DNA of 64,000 bases from Cryoendolithus antarcticus (lineage: Eukaryota; Ascomycota; Dothideomycetes; Cladosporiales; Cladosporiaceae), in NCBI GenBank assembly GCA_002077065.1, contig NAJO01000006.1:1198076-1262075 (forward strand), written 5' to 3'. A program made the position numbers and the translations under genes. How positions within the stretch are numbered: the first letter of the stretch is position 1; the number at the start of each line of letters is the position of its first letter. Of this stretch, positions 31,333 through 42,457 are shown piece by piece. A model generated the notes under the pieces. That model was not told the origin of the DNA. It made no database searches and saw nothing but the letters and a program-made list of their open reading frames with translations.

Positions 31333-31998
31333 TCATTCATCGCAGTCCACATCATCCTCGACCCCACCGCGATCCAATGGCATACCCCTCACCATCTCCT
31401 CCAGTCCATCTGCAAGCTCCCTCATCTCCCTCTCCATGATCTCCAGGATGTCCAGCAGAGCCTTACAACCGAAGTCCCAGTGCAAGTACTGAGGAAACAG
31501 CTTTTCATTCGCCTCTACATCGTCAGCAACGCGCTTCAAGCGCTCCAGTACCCGCTTCGTCGTCCAGTAAGTATGTCGATCGCCACTGTTCCCAGTCTGA
31601 ACACCGCCGCCTTTCACCGGCGCGTCAGCGTCCGGCATCTCTTCATCGTTGCCATCCGTACTAGTATCCACCCGGCGCCTCTTCGCCACTCGATCTCCGA
31701 TCCCGTCGTCTTCTGCTTCTGCTTCTGCTGGTCCCACTCCCTCTGTCGCTTGCTCATCGCTGTCGGCCTCCTTGACACGGATCCCCAGGTCCGCTTTCAC
31801 TTGTTTTACAGCCTCACGGATCTTCTGCACCACTGCATTAGCTCCGTCCCTGACCCCTTGACAGAATGCCCCTTCCATGCCCAGCTAAGCCAGAGTTTGA
31901 GGGTCATCGAGGTAAGCGATGATGTCCGACGGCAGATTTCGTAGCTCCAGACGTAGAGCTATAAGAGAGGCGTCGATGAGGAGCTTGTGACGGGACAT
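31333..31998 (-). pseudogene. Acidic family protein, copy D, interrupted by one in-frame TAG
   Basis: Starts MSRHKLLIDASLIALRLEL at 31998. The frame is broken only by TAG at 31885-31887 and then runs to 31333, 221 residues in all. Ungapped alignment with copy C puts the stop opposite the Trp of DDFWRGQEGSW; D continues LGMEGAFC where C has RGQEGSWC. One G-to-A change (TGG to TAG) explains it. The rest contains a nuclear-signal-like AKRRRVD, TYWTTKRVLERLKRV and EREMRELADGLEEMV, then GMPLD. I found no intron with correct phase that ends at or spans the stop without deleting the conserved segment. Confidence 0.65.
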
Positions 31999-32131
31999 GG
32001 CGGTGGCGCTTGTGTGTGATTGGAGTGGAAGAGAGGCCAAGAGAGAAAGGCGAGGTATCAGAGGAAGTAGAAGTAGAGGTGAATGTAGAAGTGGAAGTGA
32101 AAGTGGGACAGAATACTCCAAAGGCTGCTAG

Positions 32132-32533
32132 CCCGCGACGAGCTCGCGGTACCTAGCAGAAACTCCGGGGACAAGACGGCCTGGTAGTTCGCAGACTTTC
32201 GCCCCCTCGAAGTCGCGCGACAGTGAGGTCGAGCAGCCCGACGAGACCTATAGCCATCTAGACGAGGGCGACGAAGCAATATTCCCAAGTCAGCGGGCGC
32301 GGACTGATCGACCTGAAATTCCTGTCAATAAGTCCAGTCGCAGCGTCGGAGCACCAGTCTACCCTGTTTGCAGCCCGAGATCATCGCTGCCTTCCTCACC
32401 TCCCCTTCCGCCTACTCCTCAAGATCCTCATAACACTACGGCATACGCCCAATCAACTCCACAAGCTCATCAGTCTCCTTCTGTGACCACTCCAAGAAGA
32501 CCTCCATCTCAGCCATCAAGTCCACATAGCTGA
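32132..32533 (+). other. 133-codon open frame without start codon
   Basis: Open on the plus strand from after a TAG (32129-32131) to TGA at 32531. It has no ATG. It reads like a disordered protein tail: DEGDEAIFPSQRARTDRPE followed by Ser/Pro-rich sequence. It overlaps family remnant F on the other strand. It may be a displaced gene fragment or a chance frame; no upstream exon is evident. Confidence 0.25.
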
Positions 32534-32714
32534 GGCGTTAATACCCGGCCGCTTGCTGAGCTTCCAGCGCAAGCGCCTCCCCGAGAGTCGAAAGATGGGT
32601 CACGGTCTCTTGGGCAGAAGTGAGAGGTACACTGACATCGGATGCGCTGTCTTCGTTGACGCTTGGGTTGCGCAACAAAGGAACCACAGACACTGTCGTG
32701 CCGGCCAGAAGTCG
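32436..32714 (-). pseudogene. C-terminal remnant of the acidic family, copy F
   Basis: One minus-strand frame reads NEDSASDVSV, then ETVTHLSTLGEAL, then a TAA at 32538-32540, then YVDLMAEMEVFLEW and TDELVELIGRMP before its stop at 32436. EDSAS matches copy C, THLS matches copy B, and D-x-L-x-ELI-x2-MP matches copy C (DGLAELIDNMP). The upstream boundary is a TAG at 32715 and no N-terminal part is recognisable. CAA to TAA would explain the internal stop. A plus-strand open frame overlaps it, so this call is moderate. Confidence 0.45.
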
Positions 32715-32957
32715 CTAGTGTTCGCGACGATACCGCCATACAACTTGTAGGATACTATCGCGGTCTACCGTTTCTTGGTCGCCGCTGTGCTCTGTCAGAA
32801 TCAGCCTCGTCTCGTTTAAAAGCCCTTGAGACGTCTCGTGTTGTAGGTGGTTGGAGCAATTCTAGCAACACGAGGTGGCGCAGCAGCTGTATCGGATGAT
32901 AAAGTCAAGTACCTGCCCTTGCGTTGGAAACAGGCGTTCCGCATTCAGAACCTCCCC

Positions 32958-35514
32958 TCACGTCGCACTATCAATAGACACCTCTTCCGTAGAGCCTTGC
33001 TCAACACTAGGCGACTCCACCTCCCCCTCTTCTTCATCACCAACAGCGCCCATTTGCGACATCAACCCCAACTCGTGGTCGATCTCGGCCTTCCTGCTCT
33101 GCCACCCCTCAACCTTAGCCATCTTTTCCCTCAGCTCCGCGAGCTCCTTCTCCACGCTAGCCTTCTCGCTAGCAGTGCCGATGCGCAGAAACTCGTACTC
33201 ATTCGCCTCTTCGCCTAGGCCGAGAGTGAGCGTGAAATTGTGGTAGCGGCGGAGGGAGGCGCGGGTGGAGATCGTTATGAGCGCTGCAAGGGTAAGTCAG
33301 TAGCGTGATAGGCGGAAGGAGAATAGCATGGGTGATGGACTTACTAATCCCCTTGGCCTTCGCCCGCTCGTACAGCAGACCTTCGACATCTGAACTCACT
33401 GCACTGGTCCCCTCATCGATCACTGCAAACCTGGGCTCATGCCAGAGGATCCTCGCTATCCCAACCCTCTGCTTCTCTCCTCCTGAAAGGACATCCTTCC
33501 ACTCCTTCCGCGTGTCCCAGCCCCCTTCCCGATCCCTCAGGTATCCCAGCCTCACTTCTTCCAGAACAGTTTGCAGCTCCGCTTCTGTCCGTCCAGAATC
33601 CCGCATGTCAACTTCAGTATGCGGATAGATGATCTGGTCCCGCAGCGTACCAGGAGAGAGGTATGGCCGTTGGGGAAGAAACATGATGCCGTCTTGACCC
33701 TGCTGGCGAGGCCGGGAGGTCAGCCCGCGGTAAGTCGGCCAGAGGCCTGCGAGGATCCGTGCTAGAGAGGACTTGCCAGAGCCGTTGGGACCGGTGATCA
33801 GTAGATGGTCGCCTGGCTGTACGGCGAAGGAGAGCTCTGCGATCAGCTCTTCGCCACCCATGGGGTAGAGTGAGGGCGCAACGACCGGGACATCTTCCAA
33901 CCGCACGCCGTCGAAACCGCGGTGTAGCGTTCCTTGGACATCTGAGAGGGAGTAGAGCTCGGGATGCTGCCAACGAGGTGGCGTATAGGCGTTTGCGTGC
34001 ACACGGTGAAGAGTGGAGATTAGCGTGTAGACCCTTGAAGTATGGCCAGCGAGCTCGGAGAGGTCCTTGATACTGTACATCATTCTGCTTCCCGCGTCCG
34101 CGAGATTGAGCATGAGACGTTTGTTCGTGATGAATTGCCGCATACGAGCTTGGCTGTGGTCTGCGTCTGGAGTTGCGATGATTGACTTGGGTTTGGGCGT
34201 GAGGTCTTGCAGTGCGGGCATGAACACGGGAAGCGAGGTGACGATGTAGCCGCATGCTGACCAGCTGTACTTCAGTACAAAGTCTTCGAGAATGTTGTAG
34301 CCGATGCGGATCTTGTAGATGTTTTGGACCCAGGTGCGGAGTTCTTTGAAGGACTTGTCGAGGAGGATGTGTTCGGTTCCACCACCGTTGTAGAAGGCTA
34401 CTTCTTCGGCGTTTGCTATCAGACGGGCGTGCAGAGCGCGGAACTCGCCTTCCTTGCGGCCTTCCATTGCTTTTAGCTTGCCGAAGGGCGGGCTGAGCTT
34501 GCGCAAAAGGGTGGCTGTGGCGAAGTAGCTTGTGAGCAGACTCGTCAGAGCCAGCGGACCGAGCGAGTGGTACAGCTGGTAGTTGAAGGTGAAGAGATCG
34601 ACCAACGGCTTCCCAATGGAAGAGTAGAGTGCTGCTGAGCTGTCGCAGAAGAGCGTTAGGTCCTGCGTGATGAATTGGTCCGCTCCTTGCCCCACGCCAC
34701 CGTCCAGATTGTGCAGCTTGTAGTACGCCAATTTGTCACCAAGGTACAGGTCATGGATATATCGAGTAAGCCTCGTCCGGAACGCAATGCTGATCTTGGC
34801 CTGCAGGTACTTGATCATGCTGTTCGTGTACGAGCTGACAGACCCGATAGCCAGCCATTTCGCAATGCCCAGCAGAAACGCCTTGCCCTTCCCAGCGACG
34901 AGATCTCTTACAATCTCGCCATCCAATCTGGCGACAATCAAAGACAGGTACGTCCTCCCCAGCAGGAACACAGCGTGCATCGCCAACAGCCCTGTCTCCT
35001 TCGACCTCCATCTCGGCACGACAATACTCATCAAACTCAGAAACTGATGCAGAAATGCGACATTCAACCCAGGCTTGATGTCTAGCGGCGGAGGTCCCAA
35101 GGCCGGATCATACCGATCGCCATGCCTGTCAGACGAACTCAAGAAGAGGCGCCTATGCGCATCGAAAGTCGTCTTCTTGACTGGGTAGATTGTGACCTTA
35201 CTCGTGCTGTCCTTGTACGGCACGAAGATGGTCCGGCTGCCATCTTTTCCTCGCAACCCACTGTTCTTGCGGACGAGACGATGACCGATTTCGCGGTCTG
35301 CTTCGCGGCGACGGTAGACCTTGTAGCCGCCGTAGCTGCTGGCGATGATTGTGAGGGAGAGGGCGAGCGTGGCGATGAGACGGGTCGTGCGTTTGCTGAG
35401 AGGCGCGCGGCGTTGGTAGGCTTCGAGTCGGGCGGCGAGGCGGGCGTAGAAAGTGTCGAAGAGGAGGGAGAAGCGCTCGGTGGGGGATTGGCGGAGGGTG
35501 GATTGGGCGGCCAT
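32958..35514 (-). CDS. Peroxisomal ABC half-transporter, subfamily D (Pxa1/Pxa2-like)
   Basis: Two exons, 35514-33345 and 33283-32958 (61-nt intron), 831 residues, start MAAQSTLRQSPTERF. The N-terminal half is the ABC_membrane_2 domain of the ALD/PMP70 family, with PRWRSKETGLLAMHAVFL, ARLDGEIVRDLV and LDGGVGQGADQFITQDL. The nucleotide-binding domain has Walker A GPNGSGKSS, signature LSGGEKQR and Walker B FAVIDEGTS. Splicing restores GITLITISTRASLRRYH, which carries the switch region. A charged helical extension (EKELAELREKMAKVEGW) ends the protein. The family imports very-long-chain or long-chain acyl-CoA into peroxisomes as a dimer; which of Pxa1 or Pxa2 this is cannot be told. Confidence 0.92.
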
Positions 35515-35829
35515 GATTGTAGCTGCAGAGGGCAAGGCTACATTGCCGCTGAGATTGAATACATCTACACGCCTTTCAACTCACAATAATCGCGTACTGT
35601 CAAGCAAGAGCCATCATCACATGCTGCACCGTACCTGACTAACACGGGCTTGAGTGCTGGCATGTGAAGCCGAGGTGTTCCATATCCAGAGCTTCAGTGT
35701 CCGTTAGAATGCCAACTGCATCTTCCCCATAGTCGATCATCGCGGAGCCGCATCATTGTCAGATCCACCTCCAAATGCGCCCTCCACCTTGATGGAACAT
35801 CTAGCCAGCATACATTGCAATCCTACAAG
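35515..35829. other. Intergenic, divergent promoter of ABC transporter and NGG1
   Basis: 315 nt between two divergent start codons; nothing specific seen. Confidence 0.5.
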
Positions 35830-38077
35830 ATGCCGCCCGCCAGCAAGAAGGGGACGGGCAAGGTCATCGTGCCCCGCGATCGCCGCTCCTCCAGCCGACA
35901 CAGCACCCCCGCCTCGCTCCTCTCCGAAGAATTCCCCTCTACCCCACCAGACGTGACTCCCTCCGCTACCTCCATACCTGCTCCAACCCTCCCCAAGGAG
36001 ACGCCCTACCTCCACACTCTCACTGCATCTCTCATAACCCCAGACCTCAGCCTTGGCGCCCTCATAGACAAAGCTCACGCTGGCCACAAACCCAACGATC
36101 CTCCCACAGCGCGCGAACTCAACACTCTTCACGACGCGATCCGCAGCACAGTGGTGAAGACTTTCGAGAAGCGCGGCGAGACTAGCGAGAGAAATCTCCG
36201 GCAGGTTGTGGCTAAGCGGAAGGAGAGAGCGGGGCTCGAGAGGGAGCGGGAGGCTGAGTTGCAGGCGGCGGCTGTTGAGAGGGCAAAGAAGAGAAGTGAG
36301 GATGAGGCTAGGAAGGGAAAGAAAGGTGGGGCGAAGCGAGCAAGGGAGGAGGATGAGGCGGAGGTGAAGGAGGGGGAGAGGCGGGGGAGCATACCGAAGG
36401 TTGGGGCGCATGGGGTTGCGAGGCAGGATGGGGTGGGCTTGGATGAAGGTGAGTCAGTGGATTCCATGAGGTCGTGCGCGCATACTGCTGGCCCTGTGAA
36501 AGAAAATCCCTCACTCGGACACTGCTACTCCTGGCTGTTTTGTCACAGGAACGGTTTGGCTGTGCTTACTCTCGTGCGCACACATGCTTGCCGCAAGTGA
36601 CAAGTGAAGGCCCGTAGTTGCGCGCTCGCACACAATCTCGGCGATGGGCAGGGAGGCAGTTTTACTAACACATGCAATAGGCGCACCAGCACCACCTTCA
36701 CCTCGAGTCGAACCTGGAACCGCCATCATCGATCCCATGGACATCGCACAGTCACCTGTAGAGTCAGAAGCATCACATATGGATGGTCAGGCAACAATAC
36801 CACTGTACGAACGAGCATTCGGCAAGGATCCCACGAAATTCGATGACCCAACGGTGTACGACATACGCGACTGGGATGAGGATATGTCTTACGAAGACAA
36901 GAAAGCCATCTTTGGCGTATCGCGGTGGCCAGCATCAGATCTGCGCGACCTGATCGCTGGTGATCCGCCTGATATGGACTTGTCAAATGCCAAGCCTGCT
37001 AACCAGATCAACTTCTCAACGTTCCAGACATACGTAGAGCCATACATACGGCCTTTCACGGAAGAAGACGTTGCATTCTTGAAGGAGCGCGGCGATCGCG
37101 TGACTCCATATCTGATCCCCCAACGAGGTACCCGAACTTACAAGGAGGTCTGGGCAGCCGAGGATGGACTCACTGGCACAGAACCACCACGCAGGGAAGA
37201 GAATGACCCGAACGTCGCCCGAGGCGGTATGGACGAGATGAACGACGAGGTCGCCGAAACAGACGAAGTCTCGCTCGGTCCCATAGCAGCACGTCTCATG
37301 TCCATCATCCGCCCTCAACCAAACACCTCGACATCCTCTCGGCCCCCACCCACAGAAGAGCCTCCAGATACCAACGGCGATACCTCCATGCTCAACGGCA
37401 CCGACGACCTCCTCGATCCCCTCGCCACCCTTCCCGGTGCCTCCGTAACAGAAGACCACCACCCTCTCACCCTCCTCCCGCCCGAAGCATCCCGCCTCGC
37501 CCCAGAACACCCCAAACCCGACTTCGACACCTTCGAGTCCCGCGCCCTGCAAGAACTCAAGTACATCGGCTTCATCACGCCCTCCGACACGCCCTCTCAT
37601 GCCCTTCACAACGACGACGAGATCGCCTCCCGCTTACGAACTCTCCAAGCCGAGCTCCGCCTCGTCGCAGCGCGGAACAATGCGCGCAAAGCCCGCTTGC
37701 TGGAGCTGACGGAAGAGCGCATGGCCATGCAGGAGTATTCGAATATTGCTGATGATCTCGACTCGCAAGTCAACACCGCGTATCTTAAGAGGAACAGGTC
37801 TATGACTTCGAAGCCGAGCAAGAAAGGTTCTGCGACTTCGGCGGCGGCTGCCAGAGCTGCTGGACGGGGACTGGCGGCTACGGGGAGGGGGATAAGCGAG
37901 GGTACGAAAGCGCTGATGCAGAAGCGGAGGGATTGGATTGATATGGTTGGTCCGGTGGTGGGTTATGGGCGCGCCGGCATCCCTGAACCGAACGAGACGA
38001 TCTTCGACGTTGATGGCATGGCCAAATTCGAGAAGATGGAGCGGGAGGCTGAGGCTGGGGAGGGCGTGGAGGAGTAG
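35830..38077 (+). CDS. NGG1: SAGA/ADA complex adaptor Ada3/Ngg1
   Basis: Two exons, 35830-36448 and 36681-38077, joined by a 232-nt intron (GTGAGT...TACTAAC...TAG), 671 residues. The first exon has a Lys/Ser-rich start and a long charged helix (KRKERAGLEREREAELQ). The second exon has DWDEDMSYEDKKAIFGVSRW and, near the C-terminus, the Ada3 domain: ALQELKYIGFITP, then LRTLQAELRLVAARNNARK, RMAMQEYSNIADDLD and NTAYLKRNRSM. Ada3 links Gcn5 and Ada2 in the histone acetyltransferase module. The length matches fungal Ngg1 (about 600-700). Confidence 0.9.
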
Positions 38078-39160
38078 TACTCTGATGCTGGTGCCGGGGG
38101 AAGTGACGGAGTGACGGAGCAGTTGGCAAGTCTGGACTTGGAACCGCGTGGGCGCAGCGGGAGATCGAGGCGTGTTGGCGCTGTGAGGTGGAAGTGGGCG
38201 TATAAGGGCATGTGTTGATAATGGAAAGGCGTGGCTGATATACCCTATTGATAGACGCGTTTGCAACGTACAGGTTAGCCACGGCGGGATCTCGAGGGCA
38301 CAGAACGCTTTTGGGGTTCTTCAAATGGCCCCACTTGGTTTATCACACGCTCCTATCCGCTAATCGTGAAGGCTCCGGTAGTTCTGGGCATGCGACATCC
38401 CCGTCGGTGATTTACCCTGCTGCTGGCGTCCTGTTGCACTACCTTAGCCCAGCAGAGCGTCAAATGGCTGCGCATCGCGAAATAGGTCAGAGGGTCCTCT
38501 ACTAAACACGGTGCGCTATGCTCTTTGGATAGACGCGATGTGACGCTTCTTACAGCACTAAAAGAGGATAGTTTGCCTTGTTCGTGGGTGCTACTGGATT
38601 CGGGGATATCGTGGCCGCAGCGACATGAACCCGTTGCCAAGCAAGAGCGACGACCTAATCGAGTAGTGGTGCCTCGTTATCTGTGCGCTCTTGCGGAAGG
38701 TGCGCATCGGTAGGGTTGGAAGGTGCGATGAACCGATTTCTCAGTCAGGTGAGTGGGACTGCTCGTGCTTGTTGGTCCTGCATATGTTAGCTTATCTTCA
38801 ATGTTCGATTATTTGATTGCTATTGTACAAGGGCGTGCAAGAGCGTGTAAGGGCGTTATACGCTATTCATCACGACTGGATACGTCTACTGCAGCCCGTA
38901 AGGCCAGTCATTACACGTGCATTGCACGAAAGCTGGCGCCGCGGGGACGCAAGTCGACATAGAGAGATGCGTTACCAACGCTCCGAGCGAGTATGCTCTC
39001 TTCAACTCGACTTCATTAGCCTTTCGCCGAACCTGCAGCTCAATACGGGGCTAAGCACGCGATGTCGGGTATTGCCGTTCGTTAAGAGTCACAACAGAGA
39101 GGATTCTAGCATTTGCAACACACACCAGCACAAGGACAATCAGCAGGATCACCAACCATC
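38078..39160. other. Intergenic, nothing coding
   Basis: 1.08 kb; contains the three 10-nt repeats at 38831-38860. No coding frame or RNA gene supported. Confidence 0.5.
38831..38860 (+). repeat. Three degenerate 10-nt repeats
   Basis: GGGCGTGCAA, GAGCGTGTAA and GGGCGTTATA follow one another exactly. Too short to assign a role; in the 1-kb gap between NGG1 and the acetyltransferase gene. Confidence 0.4.
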
Positions 39161-39916
39161 ATGCTAGGCGAACGCGTTCCGACGGACCCGTCGCCCATAC
39201 CGATCACGACGCATAGACTCCGCGGCAAGTATGTGACACTAACCGGGCTCAAGCCCGAAGACACGCCTTCACTCTGGACTGGGCTCGGCATGCCCAACGA
39301 AGCTCTGTTCGACTATCTTCCCATGGAAGCGCCCAAGGATCTCGAGGAGATGACCCGCTTCTTTGACGGCCTGAGCAAAGAACGCGGGTTGATGATGTAT
39401 GCCATCCGAGCGGACCCATCTAGAGTGTCGCCGAAGAGTGCGACCCAGCAGGGTGACAGCGACCACACCGATATACTGGGTATCATTGGCTACCTCAACA
39501 TCGAGCCAGCCAATCGTGCTATCGAAATCGGCGCAGTGATCTTTGGGCCGTCGCTCGCGCGGACGGCGGCAGCGACAGAGGCTTCCTACCTGCTGATCCG
39601 TCACGCGTTCGGAGCTGACGAGCATGTTCTGTCTCCGCCGTATCGAAGGGTGGTGTGGAAGTGCAACTCACTTAACGGTGCTTCTGGGCGCGCGGCGGAG
39701 AGATTGGGATTTGTGTATGAAGGTTGCTTTAGAAAACACGCGATTGTCAAGGGGTGTAATCGCGATTCGAACTGGTATAGCATAGTAGATGATGAGTGGC
39801 CCGTGGTGAGCGAAGCGTTGGAGGCGTGGCTGGCTGAAGGGAATTTCGATGGAGACGGCAAGCAAAGGGAAACCCTGAATGGACTGCGGGAGAAGTTCAA
39901 GGTGTCGTCGCAGTGA
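39161..39916 (+). CDS. GNAT-family N-acetyltransferase (RimJ/RimL-like)
   Basis: 251 residues, single exon, ATG at 39161. Conserved features are the N-terminal HRLRGKYVTLTGLKPEDTPSL, a central GIIGYLNIEPANRAIEIG beta-strand section, and RRVVWKCNSLNGASGRAAERLGFVYEG, the acetyl-CoA pocket of the Acetyltransf_3 group. FRKHAIVKGCNRDSNWYSI follows, where RimJ/RimL enzymes typically have a (D/N)xxW(Y/F)S motif. Fungal members of this type are often annotated as hypothetical; the acceptor (an N-terminus, a small molecule or an antibiotic) is unknown. Confidence 0.88.
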   Translation: MLGERVPTDPSPIPITTHRLRGKYVTLTGLKPEDTPSLWTGLGMPNEALFDYLPMEAPKDLEEMTRFFDGLSKERGLMMYAIRADPSRVSPKSATQQGDSDHTDILGIIGYLNIEPANRAIEIGAVIFGPSLARTAAATEASYLLIRHAFGADEHVLSPPYRRVVWKCNSLNGASGRAAERLGFVYEGCFRKHAIVKGCNRDSNWYSIVDDEWPVVSEALEAWLAEGNFDGDGKQRETLNGLREKFKVSSQ

Positions 39917-40405
39917 CCGTGACCGCGGCGTTGTTGTCCGCGGAGTGCAGAAAAGAAGGGTCCGTAGCGCTCGAGATGCCAGCGTTCGATGAGCCCAACA
40001 ACAGCATGTAGCAAATGCTTGATTCGCATCCCACCCTGAAAACCGGTGCACGACATCCGAACGCGCACCCAATTCGCCGCAGCAAGGAAATGTCCACGCG
40101 GCAGCCGCATCTCGCACCGTCCCGCAGGACCCCAGTTCGCGACCAAGAAAAATAAGCTTGCCCGGATCTGGATCCCCTCGCAATCCACCCCCAATCTCAT
40201 CTTGACAGACGCCACCGCGGCTCAGGAGAGATTTGCCAACCTCAAACCCCGGCTCTCTTGCAAACGAACATCACCGACTCAACTTCTCTTTGCCCTACAT
40301 TTCGACAGCTGCTACACCACTTCTTTCGCGCTTGACTTTCTTGGCATCTTGGGTTTCTACTGGTCTGCCGTGTACCGGCACTTACTCTCGCTACCTTCTT
40401 GTGTA
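39917..40405. other. Intergenic, promoter/leader of the glucanase gene
   Basis: 489 nt. The last 150 nt are rich in C/T and probably form the core promoter and 5' UTR; nothing else recognised. Confidence 0.45.
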
Positions 40406-41976
40406 ATGTTGAAGTCTGGGGGAGCCTGGCTCACGGCTGCGGCTGCGTTCGCGACTGGGGCGAATGCTGTTGTCCGCGGTGTGAATCTGGGTGGATGGCT
40501 GGTCTTGGAGCCTTGGTGGGTTTCGCGCATTGCACTGCATGATGGGTATGTTGTGGTCGGTTTGCTGACTGGTATGCAGGATGACGCCGTCGATATTCAA
40601 TGTCAGTGGGACGTCGTATGACAGCGAGTGGGCGCTTTGCAATGGGCTGGGCAAACAGAAGTGTCTGTCGACATTACAGAACCACTGGTCTACGTTCTAC
40701 ACGCGGGACGACATCAAGCAGATTCAGGCTGCTGGCTTGAACTCAATACGCATTCCGCTTGGGTACTGGGCTGTGGATCTGCTTGACTTTGAGCCATATG
40801 TGTCTGGCCAGTACCAGTACCTGTCGCAGGCTGTGCAGTGGGCCAAGGAGTTCGATCTCACGGTCATGATCGACATTCATGGCGCCCCTGGCTCCCAGAA
40901 CGGTTGGGAGGAGACCGGCATCGTGGGTGGGATCGAGTTTCCTCTGAATCAGTCAAACACCGATCGCACGCTCAACGTGCTGAAGAATTTGACTGAGGAG
41001 TTCACCAAGGAGATGTACGGTGGAGCCGTCACCAGTACGTCAAATTGCATTACTATGACTAGCTGCACGATACTGATAGCCTCGCCACAGACATCGAGCT
41101 CATGAACGAGCCGATCTTCGAGCTTGCCAAGCTCCAGACGTTCTACACAGCTGGCGCGGAGGTCGTCAGTGTCGCCAACTCCAGCGGCATCAACACAACG
41201 TTTCATGGTAAGCTGAGCGACACGGCCAGGACATGGGTGCATGTGTACTGACGACCTTAGATGCTTTCTACAACCCACCGAACTGGAAGAACTACGATCC
41301 CCTTAACATGAACTCCGGCAGCAACGGCAAATATCTGACGCTCGACACTCATCAGTTCTGGGCGTTCCCGCCACTAGACACGCTCTCCGTGCCCGATATC
41401 CTTGGCCGCATCTGCGCATTCGGTCTCGAGCTCAAGCAACTGGACACTGGTATTCTGCCCACTATCGTCGGCGAATGGAGTCTTTCCACTGGCCACACTG
41501 CCAACTCCACCACGGACAGTGGCCAGGATCGTGACAAGCGCACGTGGTTCCGTGAGCTCTTCGAGGCCCAGAACGCAGCCTACACGCCGAACGGCCCTGG
41601 TCAAGCGTCCATCGGGTGGTACTTCTGGAGCTGGAAGACTGAGTATGACATTGATGCGTGGTCCTACCGCAAGGGTGTCGAGCAAGGCTACATTCCATCG
41701 AATATCAGCGATCCATCGACGTACGCGTACCCGATCACGACCGATGGCACCGGATGCATTGACGGGTCCTTCAACTGGCAGGCTCCCGAGATTGCGCAAG
41801 CAAGTAGCTCTGCAACGTCATCTGCCGGAAGCAACCCGACTTCGACTGGCACTGCTACTTCAGGATCAGCGAGCGCAGCGTCGACGACCGCGTCCGGCGC
41901 GGCAAATGTGTCGCCTGCTAGTGGCGTCAGCGCAGCCCTGGTGATCGCTTTGGCATACTTGGTGTGCAGCTTGTGA
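40406..41976 (+). CDS. GH5 exo-beta-1,3-glucanase, probably GPI-anchored
   Basis: Four exons: 40406-40515, 40580-41034, 41091-41207, 41261-41976 (introns 64, 56 and 53 nt), 465 residues, phase kept throughout. Splicing restores VNLGGWLVLEPW-MTPSIF, GAVT-NIELMNEP and FH-DAFYNPPNW. The acid/base Glu is in NIELMNEP and the nucleophile Glu in TIVGEWSLS. LNSIRIPLGYW and IDIHGAPGSQNGW are family hallmarks. A signal peptide precedes VVRGVNLGG. The C-terminus has a Ser/Thr/Ala linker and a hydrophobic tail (AALVIALAYLVCSL), as for GPI attachment. It trims beta-1,3-glucan in the cell wall, like yeast Exg1/Exg2. Confidence 0.92.
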
Positions 41977-42457
41977 ACGCTATCGGATGCTTGGTTACTC
42001 TACGAGGTTTCGACAAATCTGTGACTTTGCAAATGGAGCTCTGGACAGCATGCAACGGGGTAGTGTGGACTTGGACTACAGATCTTGCATAGCCGGCGAA
42101 TATGTCTTAGTGTGGCGATAGACTCGCATTGGACTTTCAGCGTTCAGGGCATTATCTAAAACTGCATCTGCGAATAGCATCGGGCAAGTACATAATACGG
42201 AATGATACAAATGCTCTGGTCAATCAAACTGTAGGGATGTCTACGTTTCCAGGGTCAAAGTAGCAAGTTCGAATGTTCGACGGAGATGGCTGCAGCGGCC
42301 GCCGCCTGGTTGACACTTTCCTCCAGATGTAGGGCACTCCCCACAACAATGACAATTACTGTGCACAAAGGTTGGGGACACGGGAGTATCATCTTTCTCA
42401 GTCTACCTTACGCTGACATTACAGCCGCACTTCGATCACCCTCGATCTGGGGCCGAC
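41977..42457. other. Intergenic, nothing recognised
   Basis: 481 nt between the glucanase and RhoGEF genes, same strand. No supported feature. Confidence 0.5.

Larger units (their letters stand above)
24916..32714. repeat. Dispersed array of five related acidic-protein genes/remnants
   Basis: Copies A (24916-25632, plus), B (29264-30030, minus), C (30371-31039, minus), D (31333-31998, minus) and remnant F (32436-32714, minus) share two blocks. The N-terminal block has a (D/E)SxL..L..EL helix and a Cys about 15 residues later. The C-terminal block has a four-to-five-helix pattern ending in ADGL..(M/L)(I/V)..MP. The middle is a variable acidic linker. B, C, D and F are head-to-tail on the minus strand; A is inverted and separated by a UPF0658 gene and a SET gene. 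Similarity was seen by eye at protein level. Confidence 0.65.

Noticed and set aside
30674..32540. Selenocysteine or programmed stop readthrough in the acidic family
   Set aside because: Three different stop codons at unrelated positions and no common downstream context; mutation explains them better.
24916..32714. Transposable element origin of the array
   Set aside because: No terminal repeats, target-site duplications, transposase, integrase or reverse transcriptase seen.
33614..34255. 213-codon minus-strand frame inside the ABC transporter
   Set aside because: Shifted frame of the nucleotide-binding domain coding sequence.
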